Source: Anaerostipes rhamnosivorans
Lineage (GTDB): Bacteria > Bacillota > Clostridia > Lachnospirales > Lachnospiraceae
Length of the DNA: 64,000 nt
NCBI RefSeq assembly: GCF_005280655.1
Contig: NZ_CP040058.1
Coordinates: 3,524,861 to 3,588,860, forward strand
Reading direction: 5' to 3'
Shown: positions 1 to 8,068 of the stretch, in pieces
How the letters are laid out: every line of letters starts with the position of its first letter
How positions within the stretch are numbered: position 1 is the stretch's first letter
The notes under the pieces: generated by a model
Seen by the model: only the letters and a program-made list of their open reading frames with translations
What the model was told of the DNA's origin: nothing
The model's database searches: none
Translations under genes and position numbers: made by a program

Positions 1-1527
1 TTTATCCCCTGGTTTGACTTCCTCAACCCCTTCATTCTGATCACGGATATCATCCACCGTAGTAAAATACCGTTTTGCAATAGACCAGAGTGTATCGCCG
101 TCCTTCACAATATAACCCACGATTCCTGGGATCTTCTGCAGTTCTTCATAGTCTAGTGGCTGCTCGCCGACATTTACCATGATTTGTTCAGCCTTTTTGT
201 GGAAAGAGATAAAATCAAACACCACGTTCGCTTTGATCTCAATCTCGTCACCCTCGGTAGGGGTTGCGCTGATCTGATCCAGCATCACATCCAGCTGGTA
301 ATCATCATCTTTCATCAGTCCTTTTGCCTCAATAAAGAAAGAAAATGGTTCCATGTAGGAGCTGCTCATGACAGGGTTCTGGTCTTCACTGGACAAGAAC
401 AGCACATCAGCCATCAGGACTCCCTCAACCTGGAGTCCCTGTTCCCTGACCTCCACATCGTCAATATTGCAGCTTCCCTTCACCGACAATACCTGAAGAA
501 GCTTACCCGGCTCCTGTTCGATCGAAAACCGTTTTGCCATCTTCATTGTTGCTTGGTTTTTGCCTATAAGAGATTCAAAGGAGAAATCTCTGAATTCCGG
601 TACCAGAGTCTTTTTCATCGTATAGCAGTCTCCTACATAGGAGAGCACCTGATCCTCATAGACCTTGATATCACATTCCAATGTGGCGTCTACAGAGATA
701 ACTCTCTCCTCCCCATCCACATCCGGGCGGATCTCCAGCTGGTGATTGCCAAGTGAGATATGAATCTTGCCAATCATCCCCGGAGCACACTCATAACATT
801 CCAGCTCTGTGTGCAGAGGGATCTCCCATCTGGCGTACTGAACCGGCAGCTGCTCATCTTCCCCCAGATACAAAATAAATACATGCATATCCCCCTGTAT
901 GTCAATGCTGTGGTCTTTCAGTTTCCCCTGTACATTCTCTAACTCCACCTGGCTCCAGAGGATCTCGTAAATATTAGACTTGTTGGCGGGGAGTACCAAC
1001 TCCTCCTTCATTCTTGCAATATCCTTTTTGTTGACGATCAGATCTGTTACCTGCACTTCTTTTTTCAGGGCGGATATACCATCCCCCAGAACATCGATGA
1101 TTCCTTCTTCTTTGATCTCCTCATTGACATGCAGGGTCAGGGTCAGAAGGATCCTTATGCTCAGTTTCCTGGAATTGATCAGCACCGTATTAATATCGTC
1201 AATGACATAAGATACCTTCACATAATCTGTCGGCACAGCGCCGTCCATATGTATAAACTCTTCAAATGGAAGAACGAAGTCCAAAGACTCCAGATAGGTC
1301 CTGGCATCAATCGTTCCATAAAGTCCTGAGAAATGGAATTCTCCCTTGATCCGGATACGGTCTACCATCATCTCCGTCTCCTGCATGATCACCAGTCCTT
1401 TGGTCTGGATCATCTTCTCCACATCCGGTTTTGTGTCCGGCACATTGCAGTCCTGGTCTATCGTGATCTGTACCTGCTTTCGTTCTTTTGCTACTATTCC
1501 ATAAAAATCCTTTTTGTTAAAATCCAT
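1..1527 (-). CDS. SipL-like DUF3794/LysM spore coat protein (3' end cut by window edge)
   Basis: The 509 codons present run from an ATG at 1527, behind a strong GGGAGG ribosome site, to the left edge without a stop. The protein opens MDFNKKDFYG and holds repeated beta-rich DUF3794 (SPOCS) segments. It ends in a LysM-like stretch at about residues 467-509 (GYIVKDGDTLWSIAKRYF, then KPGDK). DUF3794 plus C-terminal LysM is the architecture of SipL, which partners SpoIVA at the forespore surface during coat and cortex assembly, and of related clostridial coat proteins. Veg lies directly upstream on the same strand. Family assignment is firm; equivalence to SipL is inference because paralogues share the architecture. 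The 3' end is missing only because the window stops. Confidence 0.85.
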   Translation of the reverse strand, partial: MDFNKKDFYGIVAKERKQVQITIDQDCNVPDTKPDVEKMIQTKGLVIMQETEMMVDRIRIKGEFHFSGLYGTIDARTYLESLDFVLPFEEFIHMDGAVPTDYVKVSYVIDDINTVLINSRKLSIRILLTLTLHVNEEIKEEGIIDVLGDGISALKKEVQVTDLIVNKKDIARMKEELVLPANKSNIYEILWSQVELENVQGKLKDHSIDIQGDMHVFILYLGEDEQLPVQYARWEIPLHTELECYECAPGMIGKIHISLGNHQLEIRPDVDGEERVISVDATLECDIKVYEDQVLSYVGDCYTMKKTLVPEFRDFSFESLIGKNQATMKMAKRFSIEQEPGKLLQVLSVKGSCNIDDVEVREQGLQVEGVLMADVLFLSSEDQNPVMSSSYMEPFSFFIEAKGLMKDDDYQLDVMLDQISATPTEGDEIEIKANVVFDFISFHKKAEQIMVNVGEQPLDYEELQKIPGIVGYIVKDGDTLWSIAKRYFTTVDDIRDQNEGVEEVKPGDK

Positions 1528-1571
1528 AAAAAATTCCTCCCTGTCTTGTATATACAAATATATTCAGACAG

Positions 1572-1589
1572 GAAGGAATCTATTCCTTC
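1572..1589. repeat. perfect 8-2-8 inverted repeat between veg and the SipL-like gene
   Basis: GAAGGAAT-CT-ATTCCTTC lies in the 88-base gap. The two-base centre makes a stable hairpin unlikely, so it looks more like a dimeric-protein site than a terminator. No T-run follows. Function unknown. Confidence 0.4.
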
Positions 1590-1615
1590 AAGATTAAAAT
1601 TGTATCCGGTAAATG

Positions 1616-1864
1616 TCAGCCTTCCAGCAACATCATCCTGACATCTTTTGTGATGACATCCTGATAACTGAAGCTGACCGTCTTGCTCTTAGAGCTGCTG
1701 CTGTCATCCTCAATCTCTACCAGAAAAATATTCGGATATGTCTCCGTAATGACTCCCTGTGAAGTTACAAACTTATGTCTACCTTTATTTGAGCTGATCT
1801 TGATTTTGCTGCCAATGCGCTCCTGAATTGACTTTCGGATGCACTGAATATCCATTTGTGTCAT
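1616..1864 (-). CDS. veg: Veg family protein (DUF1021)
   Basis: An 82-residue protein of the small Veg family, found near the origin of many Firmicutes. In Bacillus subtilis Veg stimulates biofilm formation. The segment GRHKFVTSQGVITETYPNIF (about residues 28-47) and the following SFSYQDVITK are family hallmarks and resemble a small SH3-like barrel. The start is an ATG with GGGGTG six bases upstream. A strong sigma-A promoter sits 60-90 bases upstream. The SipL-like gene follows on the same strand and may be read through from this promoter. Confidence 0.85.
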   Translation of the reverse strand: MTQMDIQCIRKSIQERIGSKIKISSNKGRHKFVTSQGVITETYPNIFLVEIEDDSSSSKSKTVSFSYQDVITKDVRMMLLEG

Positions 1865-1923
1865 TCTTTCACCCCATTCTATCTATACAGAACTCGTGAC
1901 ACCTTCTGTATACTGTAAACTTT

Positions 1924-1952
1924 ATTGTATCATTATAACCGAATTCTGTCAA
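1924..1952 (-). promoter_or_regulatory. sigma-A promoter of veg
   Basis: On the minus strand, TTGACA (1952-1947), a 17-base spacer, then TACAAT (1929-1924). The -35 is perfect and the -10 has one mismatch. It reads toward veg. Confidence 0.7.
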
Positions 1953-1977
1953 ATCTATACATGGGATGTCCAGAATC

Positions 1978-3954
1978 TTACACTTCCTGAGAATTATTTT
2001 CAGGTTCAGCAGGCTGCTCATCCTGCACTAAAACTTCCTCTGCCTCCAAGGATCCGTCGGTATCCCCGGTTTCTTCCACATCAGAAGGGGCATCTTCTGT
2101 CTCATCAGAGATACCTTTTTTCTCGTTGAATATTTTCATAAATTCTTTTCCGGTGATTGTTTCCTTCTCGATCAAGAACTGGGCGGCTTCGTCCAGGATA
2201 TCCATGTTGGCACGAATCAGCTCCAATGCCTTGGCGTAGGCTTCCTTGAGGATGCCCATGACCACTTCATCCACCTTTGCGGCGGTGGACTCTGCGCAGT
2301 TCATCACAGGACGCCCATCCAGGTATCGGTTGCTGATAGACTCCAGCCCCATAAGCCCGAACTCCTCGGACATGCCGTATTGGGTCACCATAGCTCTGGC
2401 CATAGCAGTAGCCCGCTCAATATCGTTGGACGCACCGGTCGTTACCGTGTGGAACTTAATCTCCTCGGCTGCACGTCCTCCGAAGAAGGACACCAAATCA
2501 GCCAGCATCTCATCCTTTTTGTTCAGATATTTCTCTTCCTCCGGCCTCTGCATAGTATATCCCAGGGCTCCCATGGTCCTCGGGACAATCGTGATCTTCT
2601 GCACCGGCTCAGACTCTTTCTGGAGAGCCATGACAAGCGCATGTCCCACCTCGTGGTAGGCAACGATCTGCTTTTCTTCCTTGCCGAGAATACGGTCTTT
2701 CTTTTCTTTTCCTGCGATCACCACTTCCACGGCCTCAAAAAGATCAGACTGTGAGACATACTCACGCCCTGCCTTGACTGCGGCCAGCGCGGCCTCGTTG
2801 ATCATATTAGCCAGGTCAGATCCTACAGCTCCTGAGGTAGCCAGTGCGATCTCGTCGAAGTCCACACTCTCGTCCATCTTCACGTCCTTGGAGTGGACCT
2901 TCAGGGTCTCGATCCTTCCCTTCAGGTCCGGGCGTTCTACGATCACTCTACGGTCAAATCTTCCCGGACGAAGCAGAGCCTTATCAAGTACCTCCGGACG
3001 GTTGGTGGCCGCAAGGATCACAAGACCCTTGGATGTGTCAAACCCGTCCATCTCTGAGAGCAGCTGGTTTAATGTCTGCTCACGCTCATCGTTGCCTCCT
3101 CCTTGTATCCCATTATCACGGCTCTTACCTATGGCATCGATCTCATCAATAAAAATAATACACGGAGCCATGGATTGGGCCTGCTTAAACAGGTCACGTA
3201 CTCTGGAAGCACCCACACCTACGAACATCTCCACAAAATCGGATCCTGAAAGTGAGAAAAACGGAACATTCGCCTCTCCCGCCACCGCCTTGGCAAGAAG
3301 TGTCTTACCAGTACCCGGAGGTCCCACCAAAAGTGCTCCCTTAGGAAGCTTTGCACCGATCTTTAAGTATCTGTCCGGGTGGTGCAGGAAGTCTACCATC
3401 TCCGTCAGCGACTCCTTGGCCTCCTGCTGTCCTGCCACATCGGCAAAGGTCACGCCCGTTTTCTTCTCCACGTAGACCTTGGCGTTGGATTTCCCGACGC
3501 CCATCATTCCGCTCTTTCCACGCATCATAAACATCAGTAGTCCGAATATGATGATGGCCGGCAGGATACTCACAAGAACACTCATAAAGATCTCAGAGCC
3601 ATCCTTAGCCTTGGCCTGATAATTCTCGATCCCTGCCTTCTCCAGCCGGTTGACCAGCTGATAGTCAGGAACAGGAAGCTGGACTACTTTATATGTAGTC
3701 TTATACAGCGGATTTTCTGATTCTTTTGGCACTACAGTGATGACATCACTGTCGAATACGACCTTCTTAACTTCTTTTTTCTCGATCATCTTGACAAATT
3801 TGCCGTAGGAAATCTCGGTTTCTGTACCGTTTTTCCACTTTCCGACGACGAAGTTGAACAAGACAGCAACTAAAATAGATGTAATTAAAATCGATATGAT
3901 CATCTGTATCGAATTCTTGTTATTTTTATCTGGTTTCTTCTGTCTGTTATCCAC
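1978..3954 (-). CDS. ftsH: ATP-dependent zinc metalloprotease FtsH
   Basis: A 658-residue membrane-anchored AAA+ protease that degrades misfolded and regulatory membrane and soluble proteins. Two transmembrane segments (about 17-37 and 122-145) flank an extracytoplasmic domain. The AAA domain shows Walker A GPPGTGKT (211-218), Walker B IIFIDE (266-271) and the second region of homology (about 315-333). The zinc protease motif HEVGH is at 434-438. The tail after about residue 610 is acidic and low in complexity, as in other FtsH proteins. The start is a GTG with AAGGAGG upstream. It has its own promoter and appears monocistronic. Confidence 0.97.
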   Translation of the reverse strand: MDNRQKKPDKNNKNSIQMIISILITSILVAVLFNFVVGKWKNGTETEISYGKFVKMIEKKEVKKVVFDSDVITVVPKESENPLYKTTYKVVQLPVPDYQLVNRLEKAGIENYQAKAKDGSEIFMSVLVSILPAIIIFGLLMFMMRGKSGMMGVGKSNAKVYVEKKTGVTFADVAGQQEAKESLTEMVDFLHHPDRYLKIGAKLPKGALLVGPPGTGKTLLAKAVAGEANVPFFSLSGSDFVEMFVGVGASRVRDLFKQAQSMAPCIIFIDEIDAIGKSRDNGIQGGGNDEREQTLNQLLSEMDGFDTSKGLVILAATNRPEVLDKALLRPGRFDRRVIVERPDLKGRIETLKVHSKDVKMDESVDFDEIALATSGAVGSDLANMINEAALAAVKAGREYVSQSDLFEAVEVVIAGKEKKDRILGKEEKQIVAYHEVGHALVMALQKESEPVQKITIVPRTMGALGYTMQRPEEEKYLNKKDEMLADLVSFFGGRAAEEIKFHTVTTGASNDIERATAMARAMVTQYGMSEEFGLMGLESISNRYLDGRPVMNCAESTAAKVDEVVMGILKEAYAKALELIRANMDILDEAAQFLIEKETITGKEFMKIFNEKKGISDETEDAPSDVEETGDTDGSLEAEEVLVQDEQPAEPENNSQEV

Positions 3955-3998
3955 GAACGCTTTTCCTCCTTAGATCTCTTCAAGCATTTATAAACTCC

Positions 3999-4027
3999 AT
4001 TATATGGTTTCACTGCCTCAAAATCAA
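3999..4027 (-). promoter_or_regulatory. sigma-A promoter of ftsH
   Basis: On the minus strand, TTGATT (4027-4022), 17-base spacer, then a perfect TATAAT (4004-3999), about 45 bases before the GTG start. Confidence 0.65.
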
Positions 4028-4056
4028 TAAAACAATTCTAAAGTTTTTATGATATA

Positions 4057-4455
4057 TCACAAAAACACTACATCTTTTTCATAATTCTGGCTCTTGATCA
4101 CAATATATGGACAGGAGCCTCCTTCTCCCTGCCGGCTCTTGGGAACCCCGATCAAATTGGTATCGATATAGATGTGATCCTCATCCATCAGCATGCTTTT
4201 GACCCGGATTTTATACCCTGTGCCGGTCTGCTTTCCGTATCCGATCACGTAATACATTGTTTCCTTCATAGAATACGTAAAATGAAAAACTTTATCCTTC
4301 TGTTCATCAATTCTCCCCACCAATTCCTTTGGAAGATTTTCTTTTCTACAGACTGCATACTCTATCTTTTCTTTTGTCCCCTGTTTTTCCTGCTTTACGC
4401 ATCCGGTGGAAATACAGCACAGGCATAGCAATACAACAACAGCAAACCTCTTCAT
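4057..4455 (-). CDS. PrcB-like lipoprotein
   Basis: A 132-residue exported lipoprotein. A short basic-hydrophobic signal ends in a lipobox, S-T-G-C, with the lipidated cysteine at about residue 19. The remainder resembles the C-terminal domain of the PrcB family: YYVIGYGKQTGTGYKIRVK near residues 68-86, then a short IYI strand and a C-terminal strand. That family is associated with protease complexes in spirochaetes, and its role in Firmicutes is unknown. The location between ftsH and the nucleoside phosphorylase gene gives no functional hint. Lipoprotein status is clear; the family call is by motif only. Confidence 0.7.
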   Translation of the reverse strand: MKRFAVVVLLCLCCISTGCVKQEKQGTKEKIEYAVCRKENLPKELVGRIDEQKDKVFHFTYSMKETMYYVIGYGKQTGTGYKIRVKSMLMDEDHIYIDTNLIGVPKSRQGEGGSCPYIVIKSQNYEKDVVFL

Positions 4456-4508
4456 AGGCCACTCCGTTTTTTTATTAACCTATGAAAAAGTATGCCTCCT
4501 CATGTCTT

Positions 4509-5813
4509 TCAGGAAAGTATTTTTTTTATGATCGGTTCCGCTTTTGGCTGTTTTTCAGATATGATGACATTTTTCAAAAAATGCTGTTTTGCCTTCGCAA
4601 GTTTAAGGCTGTCATTTGCATAAATGACCGCAAGACAATCTCCTTTTGATACCAAGTCTCCTTTTTTCTTCATGAGCACCAGCCCCACGGACGGATCGAT
4701 CCTGCTGTCTTTTGTCTCCCTCCCGCCTCCGAGGAGAAGGGAACAGATGCCGATTTCCTGAGTGGAAAAGTCCGACACATATCCACTGTCTTCTGAAAGG
4801 ATTTCTTCTATATAATCTGCCCTGCAGAAGTTCTCAGGCCGGTCGGTCCAGCCCGGATCTCCCCCCTGCGCCTTGACAAACTCCCGGAACTTCCCAAGGG
4901 CATCACCACTGGAGATTTTCTGCTCCAGGATCAATCTGGCCTCCCCGGAACTATGAGCTTTTCCGGCCATACACAGCATCTGTGCTCCCAGTGTCAGCAC
5001 AAGTTCTGTAAAGTCTTCGGGCCCTTCTCCCTTGAGCGTATCTACAGCTTCTTTCACTTCCAGAGCATTTCCCACTGCCCTTCCCAAAGGTTGGTCCATG
5101 TCGGAGATCACGGCCGCCATCTTCCTGCCGGCCTTTTTTCCTATGTCGATCATGGCTTCTGCAAGTTCTTCTGCATTCTTCTGAGATTTCATAAACGCTC
5201 CGCTGCCGCATTTCACATCCAGCAGGATCGCATCTGCCCCTGCCGCCAGTTTCTTGCTCATAATGCTGCTGGCGATCAATGACATTTGGTCGACAGTGGC
5301 TGTCACGTCCCGGAGGGCATACAAAAGCTTATCTGCAGGAGCCAAATCCTTTGTCTGCCCCATGATGGCAATGCCAGTCTCCGTCACCAGGTCCATAAAC
5401 TGCTCCTCTGTCAGAGACGTACAGAATCCAGGGATGCTCTCAAGCTTGTCAATGGTGCCTCCTGTATGCCCTAGGCCTCTCCCTGACATTTTGGCCACCG
5501 GAATTCCACAGGATGCCACCAGAGGCCCCAAGGCCAGCGACGTCTTGTCACCCACTCCTCCGGTGCTGTGCTTATCGATTTTCATGCCCGGAATCTGTGA
5601 CAGGTCCAGCATATCGCCGCTCTCTGCCATGGCCATAGTCAGCTGGTAGGTTTCCTTCCTGTCCATTCCCTTGAAGTACACTGCCATCATCATAGCTGAC
5701 ATCTGGTAGTCCGGAATACTCCCATTTAAATAGTTTTCTATCATCCAGCGGATCTCATTCTCTTTGAGTGAAACCCCGTTTCTCTTTTTTAGTATCAAAT
5801 CATACATTCTCAT
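4509..5813 (-). CDS. pdp: pyrimidine-nucleoside phosphorylase
   Basis: A 434-residue enzyme that splits uridine, thymidine and deoxyuridine with phosphate in nucleoside salvage. The signature KHSTGGVGDKTS at 81-92 binds phosphate. MSGRGLGHTGGTIDKLE at about 109-125 is the thymidine/pyrimidine phosphorylase family hallmark. Length fits the Firmicute Pdp group. ATG at 5813 follows AAAGGAGC at suitable spacing; a second in-frame ATG at 5807 is possible. Whether it prefers uridine or thymidine cannot be judged here. It stands alone, without deoC or cdd beside it. Confidence 0.93.
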   Translation of the reverse strand: MRMYDLILKKRNGVSLKENEIRWMIENYLNGSIPDYQMSAMMMAVYFKGMDRKETYQLTMAMAESGDMLDLSQIPGMKIDKHSTGGVGDKTSLALGPLVASCGIPVAKMSGRGLGHTGGTIDKLESIPGFCTSLTEEQFMDLVTETGIAIMGQTKDLAPADKLLYALRDVTATVDQMSLIASSIMSKKLAAGADAILLDVKCGSGAFMKSQKNAEELAEAMIDIGKKAGRKMAAVISDMDQPLGRAVGNALEVKEAVDTLKGEGPEDFTELVLTLGAQMLCMAGKAHSSGEARLILEQKISSGDALGKFREFVKAQGGDPGWTDRPENFCRADYIEEILSEDSGYVSDFSTQEIGICSLLLGGGRETKDSRIDPSVGLVLMKKKGDLVSKGDCLAVIYANDSLKLAKAKQHFLKNVIISEKQPKAEPIIKKILS

Positions 5814-5911
5814 AGCGGCTGCTCCTTTCTTCGTACCATTATAATCTCTGATATATTAGCAGCAATTGAATAATTTATCCTTATTGTACCATAATAAAAG
5901 AAGAGTATGTA

Positions 5912-5940
5912 TTGACTTATGTACTTATATCTGAGATAAT
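5912..5940 (+). promoter_or_regulatory. sigma-A promoter of rubrerythrin gene
   Basis: TTGACT (5912-5917), 17-base spacer, GATAAT (5935-5940). Each hexamer has one mismatch to consensus. The transcription start would fall inside the palindrome just downstream. Confidence 0.7.
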
Positions 5941-5944
5941 AAAA

Positions 5945-5959
5945 CAGTAATAATTACTA
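5945..5959. promoter_or_regulatory. PerR-like operator overlapping the rubrerythrin transcription start
   Basis: The core AGTAAT-A-ATTACT (5946-5958) is a perfect 6-1-6 palindrome. It shares 9 of 14 arm positions with the PerR/Fur-family 7-1-7 box (TTATAAT-N-ATTATAA). It lies directly after the -10, where repressor binding would block initiation. PerR control of rubrerythrin is known in clostridia; here it is inferred. Confidence 0.5.
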
Positions 5960-5984
5960 TTATAAAATTAGGAGGTCGTGTGTA

Positions 5985-6524
5985 ATGCCAAATTTAAAAG
6001 GAACAAAAACAGAACAGAACCTAATGGCTGCATATGCAGGGGAATCACAGGCACGTACAAAGTATGATTTTTATGCAAGCCAGGCAAAAAAAGACGGTTA
6101 TGTGCAGTTCGGCAATATCTTTGCTGAAACCGCATTGAATGAAAAAGAACACGCTAAGATCTGGTTTAAGCTTTTACATGAAGGAATGCCTTCCACAGAA
6201 GTGAACTTAAAAGACGCCGCTGCCGGTGAAAATTTTGAATGGACCGACATGTATCCTACTTTTGCAAAAGAAGCAAAAGAAGAAGGATTTGATGAGATCG
6301 CTGCCCTGTTTGAGATGGTCGCTGACATTGAAAAACGCCATGACGAGCGCTACCAGCAGTTAACAGAGAATATTGACAAAGGAATTGTCTACAAAAGAGA
6401 GACTGAGCAGGCATGGATCTGCACAAACTGTGGACATGTACATTATGGAACAGAAGCTCCTGAAGTCTGTCCTGTATGTGCACATCCAAAAAAATACTTC
6501 CAGATCAATTCAGAAAACTACTAA
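5985..6524 (+). CDS. rbr: rubrerythrin
   Basis: A 179-residue non-haem iron protein that reduces hydrogen peroxide in anaerobes. The N-terminal four-helix domain has di-iron ligands visible as E20, E53 and H56 (ExxH), and E116 and H119 (ExxxRHxxRY region). The C-terminal rubredoxin domain carries CxxC at C146/C149 and C162/C165. Length and domain order match classical rubrerythrin, not reverse or CxxC-less forms. ATG at 5985 follows AGGAGG at eight bases. Promoter, operator and terminator indicate a single-gene unit, probably induced by peroxide. Confidence 0.95.
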   Translation: MPNLKGTKTEQNLMAAYAGESQARTKYDFYASQAKKDGYVQFGNIFAETALNEKEHAKIWFKLLHEGMPSTEVNLKDAAAGENFEWTDMYPTFAKEAKEEGFDEIAALFEMVADIEKRHDERYQQLTENIDKGIVYKRETEQAWICTNCGHVHYGTEAPEVCPVCAHPKKYFQINSENY

Positions 6525-6544
6525 TTTTTAACCATATTAAATTT

Positions 6545-6584
6545 GGGCACTGTAGATTTACAATCTTCAGTGCCCCTTCTTTTT
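6545..6584 (+). terminator. rho-independent terminator of rbr
   Basis: GGGCACTG (6545-6552) pairs with CAGTGCCC (6568-6575), followed by CTTCTTTTT. It may also serve the convergent gene. Confidence 0.8.
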
Positions 6585-7401
6585 AATAAAATGTCCTGAT
6601 CCAGTTATCAACTTTTTTAGCCGACGGATAAATCCTTTTTTGCCTTTTCGAATTAAGGCTTATCTTATAGTATCTGATGGAGCTTTTAACCGGTTTGGCA
6701 TAAATCAGGGATTTATTGCTGAAGTAAAGCACAGAAGCCGGGCTTTTGATCTTCTTAGACAAAACCCTGCGTTTCTTTCCTTTCAGGTCTCTGCTCACAA
6801 GCCGGTCCGTACTCTTACTGTGGGATTTGTTATAGGTACACTCAAGATAGTAAATCCGCTTCCCATAAATCTTCATCCTTGCCTGATTCGCCTTTTTGGT
6901 GATACGCTTCGCTTTTTTTCCATTTGTCTTGCTGATATAGATCGGCACACTGCGGACATCAGTGGCAAAGCCATTTGTATAAAGCTTTCCGCCGGAGATC
7001 AGCATATGGCGCACATTTCTTCTCACAAGGTACTTTTTCTTTGTCTTCAGGTTATAACGGTATAGATTTTGTTCGTTCCCATATGGATAGACAGAATAAT
7101 ACAGCCATTTTCCGTACTCTGCCTTCACAGTCATACCGTAAGTATTTTTATGAGTCAAGATCTTTTTCCATTTCCCCTTTTTCTTCCTGTACAACACAGC
7201 AGACGGGCTGCGCACCGCGGTCCCCCTCTCCTTAATATTAACTTTATAGCGGTGCTTACCGACCTTGTAATTACTGCTTCCAGATAAAACCGCATACTTT
7301 GCCGAAGCAGCTTCCGTCTGCTCCGGCGGCAGAAGGACAGCGCAAAGCATCACAGCAAGCAACACAACACTGATCCTTCGGATTCTGTTTTTTCTTTTCA
7401 T
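6583..7401 (-). CDS. exported basic beta-propeller-like protein
   Basis: About 272 residues from the ATG at 7401, chosen because GGAGG lies ten bases upstream and a signal peptide begins there (MKRKNRIRR, a hydrophobic core, then EAASA). An upstream in-frame ATG would run through the preceding terminator. The mature part is rich in Lys, Arg and Tyr. It has repeated strands of the kind GKWLYYSVYP, GKRIYYLE and GGKLYTNG, spaced about 45 residues, recalling DUF5050-type secreted propellers. No catalytic motif is visible. Function unknown, probably cell-surface. The estimated charge is strongly positive, which could favour binding to wall polymers. Confidence 0.7.
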   Translation of the reverse strand: MKRKNRIRRISVVLLAVMLCAVLLPPEQTEAASAKYAVLSGSSNYKVGKHRYKVNIKERGTAVRSPSAVLYRKKKGKWKKILTHKNTYGMTVKAEYGKWLYYSVYPYGNEQNLYRYNLKTKKKYLVRRNVRHMLISGGKLYTNGFATDVRSVPIYISKTNGKKAKRITKKANQARMKIYGKRIYYLECTYNKSHSKSTDRLVSRDLKGKKRRVLSKKIKSPASVLYFSNKSLIYAKPVKSSIRYYKISLNSKRQKRIYPSAKKVDNWIRTFY

Positions 7402-7418
7402 ACTTTCCATCCCTCCAG

Positions 7419-7457
7419 AAAAAAGGCACAAAAGAGTTCTACTCCTTTGTGCCTTTA
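7419..7457 (-). terminator. terminator of the Thr/Glu-rich lipoprotein gene
   Basis: Inverted repeat AGGCACAAA / TTTGTGCCT with a 13-base loop, followed on the minus strand by a T-run. It sits between the two exported-protein genes and shows that they are separate transcripts. Confidence 0.75.
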
Positions 7458-7460
7458 TCA

Positions 7461-7919
7461 TTACCTTTTCTTTACAGACAGCATCTGCATGTTTGCCTGT
7501 CCTTCCAAAGCTCCGTATGTAAAGGAGATCTTTGTTCCAGGTTCCATGTCATTTAACGCATCCATAACCTTCTCATCCTCAATGATAAATGTCTTATATT
7601 CTCCGTTTGACATCTTCACTTCAACAGAATTGCTGTCACCGAAGCCATTGTAGACACCCGTCGCACTGACTGGCTTTTTCGCTTCATCCTTCTTGTCTGC
7701 GATCGTCGCTTCTGTTGTGGACTTTGACGTAGCCGCAGTGGTTGCCTCAGTCTCCTCGGTAGCTACCGTAGAAACTTCATCGCTTTCCGTTGTGGCCTCT
7801 GTCTCCGTTGTTGCAGCCTCTGTGGTAGCTTCAGAGCTTGGGCTCTTCTTGCCGCATGCCATCAAACTGACAGCTCCGATCATCAGCATACATGTTATAA
7901 GTAAATATTTTTTTCTCAT
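7461..7919 (-). CDS. lipoprotein with Thr/Glu/Ala-rich linker
   Basis: About 152 residues from the ATG at 7919 (MRKKYLLITC), preceded by GGAGG; the longer reading frame upstream lacks a ribosome site. The signal peptide ends SLMAC with a lipidated cysteine. A low-complexity linker of Thr, Glu, Ala and Ser runs to about residue 75. A small C-terminal domain of about 65 residues follows (VYNGFGDSNSVEVKM... to MLSVKKR) and looks beta-rich. Surface lipoproteins with such linkers hold a small domain away from the membrane. The folded domain resembles single-domain exported modules of gut Firmicutes, but I cannot name its function. Confidence 0.75.
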   Translation of the reverse strand: MRKKYLLITCMLMIGAVSLMACGKKSPSSEATTEAATTETEATTESDEVSTVATEETEATTAATSKSTTEATIADKKDEAKKPVSATGVYNGFGDSNSVEVKMSNGEYKTFIIEDEKVMDALNDMEPGTKISFTYGALEGQANMQMLSVKKR

Positions 7920-8010
7920 AATAAAGTTCCTCCAATTGCACTTCTGTAACATTTGTAACATTTAGATTAGTACCAGTATACTTCATTTTTTTCCGAATTA
8001 CAAGACGATA

Positions 8011-8039
8011 TCATATCCAGCACCCCGGGCACATACAAT
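8011..8039 (+). promoter_or_regulatory. sigma-E-like promoter of the CotS-family gene
   Basis: TCATAT (8011-8016), 15 bases, then CATACAAT (8032-8039). These match the mother-cell sigma-E elements (-35 GTCATATT, -10 CATACAnT) and sit 30 bases before the gene. Expression during sporulation fits the product family. Confidence 0.55.
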
Positions 8040-8068
8040 TAGAGGTAGAACTTTGAGGAGGGCATATT

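Noticed and set aside
184..756. 190-codon open frame on the plus strand
   Set aside because: Antisense to the SipL-like gene, no ribosome site, and composition of a shadow frame.
1528..1615. sigma-E or sigma-K promoter before the SipL-like gene
   Set aside because: A GATACAAT element exists but no -35 fits at the right distance.
2681..3475. 264-codon open frame on the plus strand
   Set aside because: Lies wholly antisense to the conserved AAA domain of ftsH; Ser-rich shadow with no start signal.
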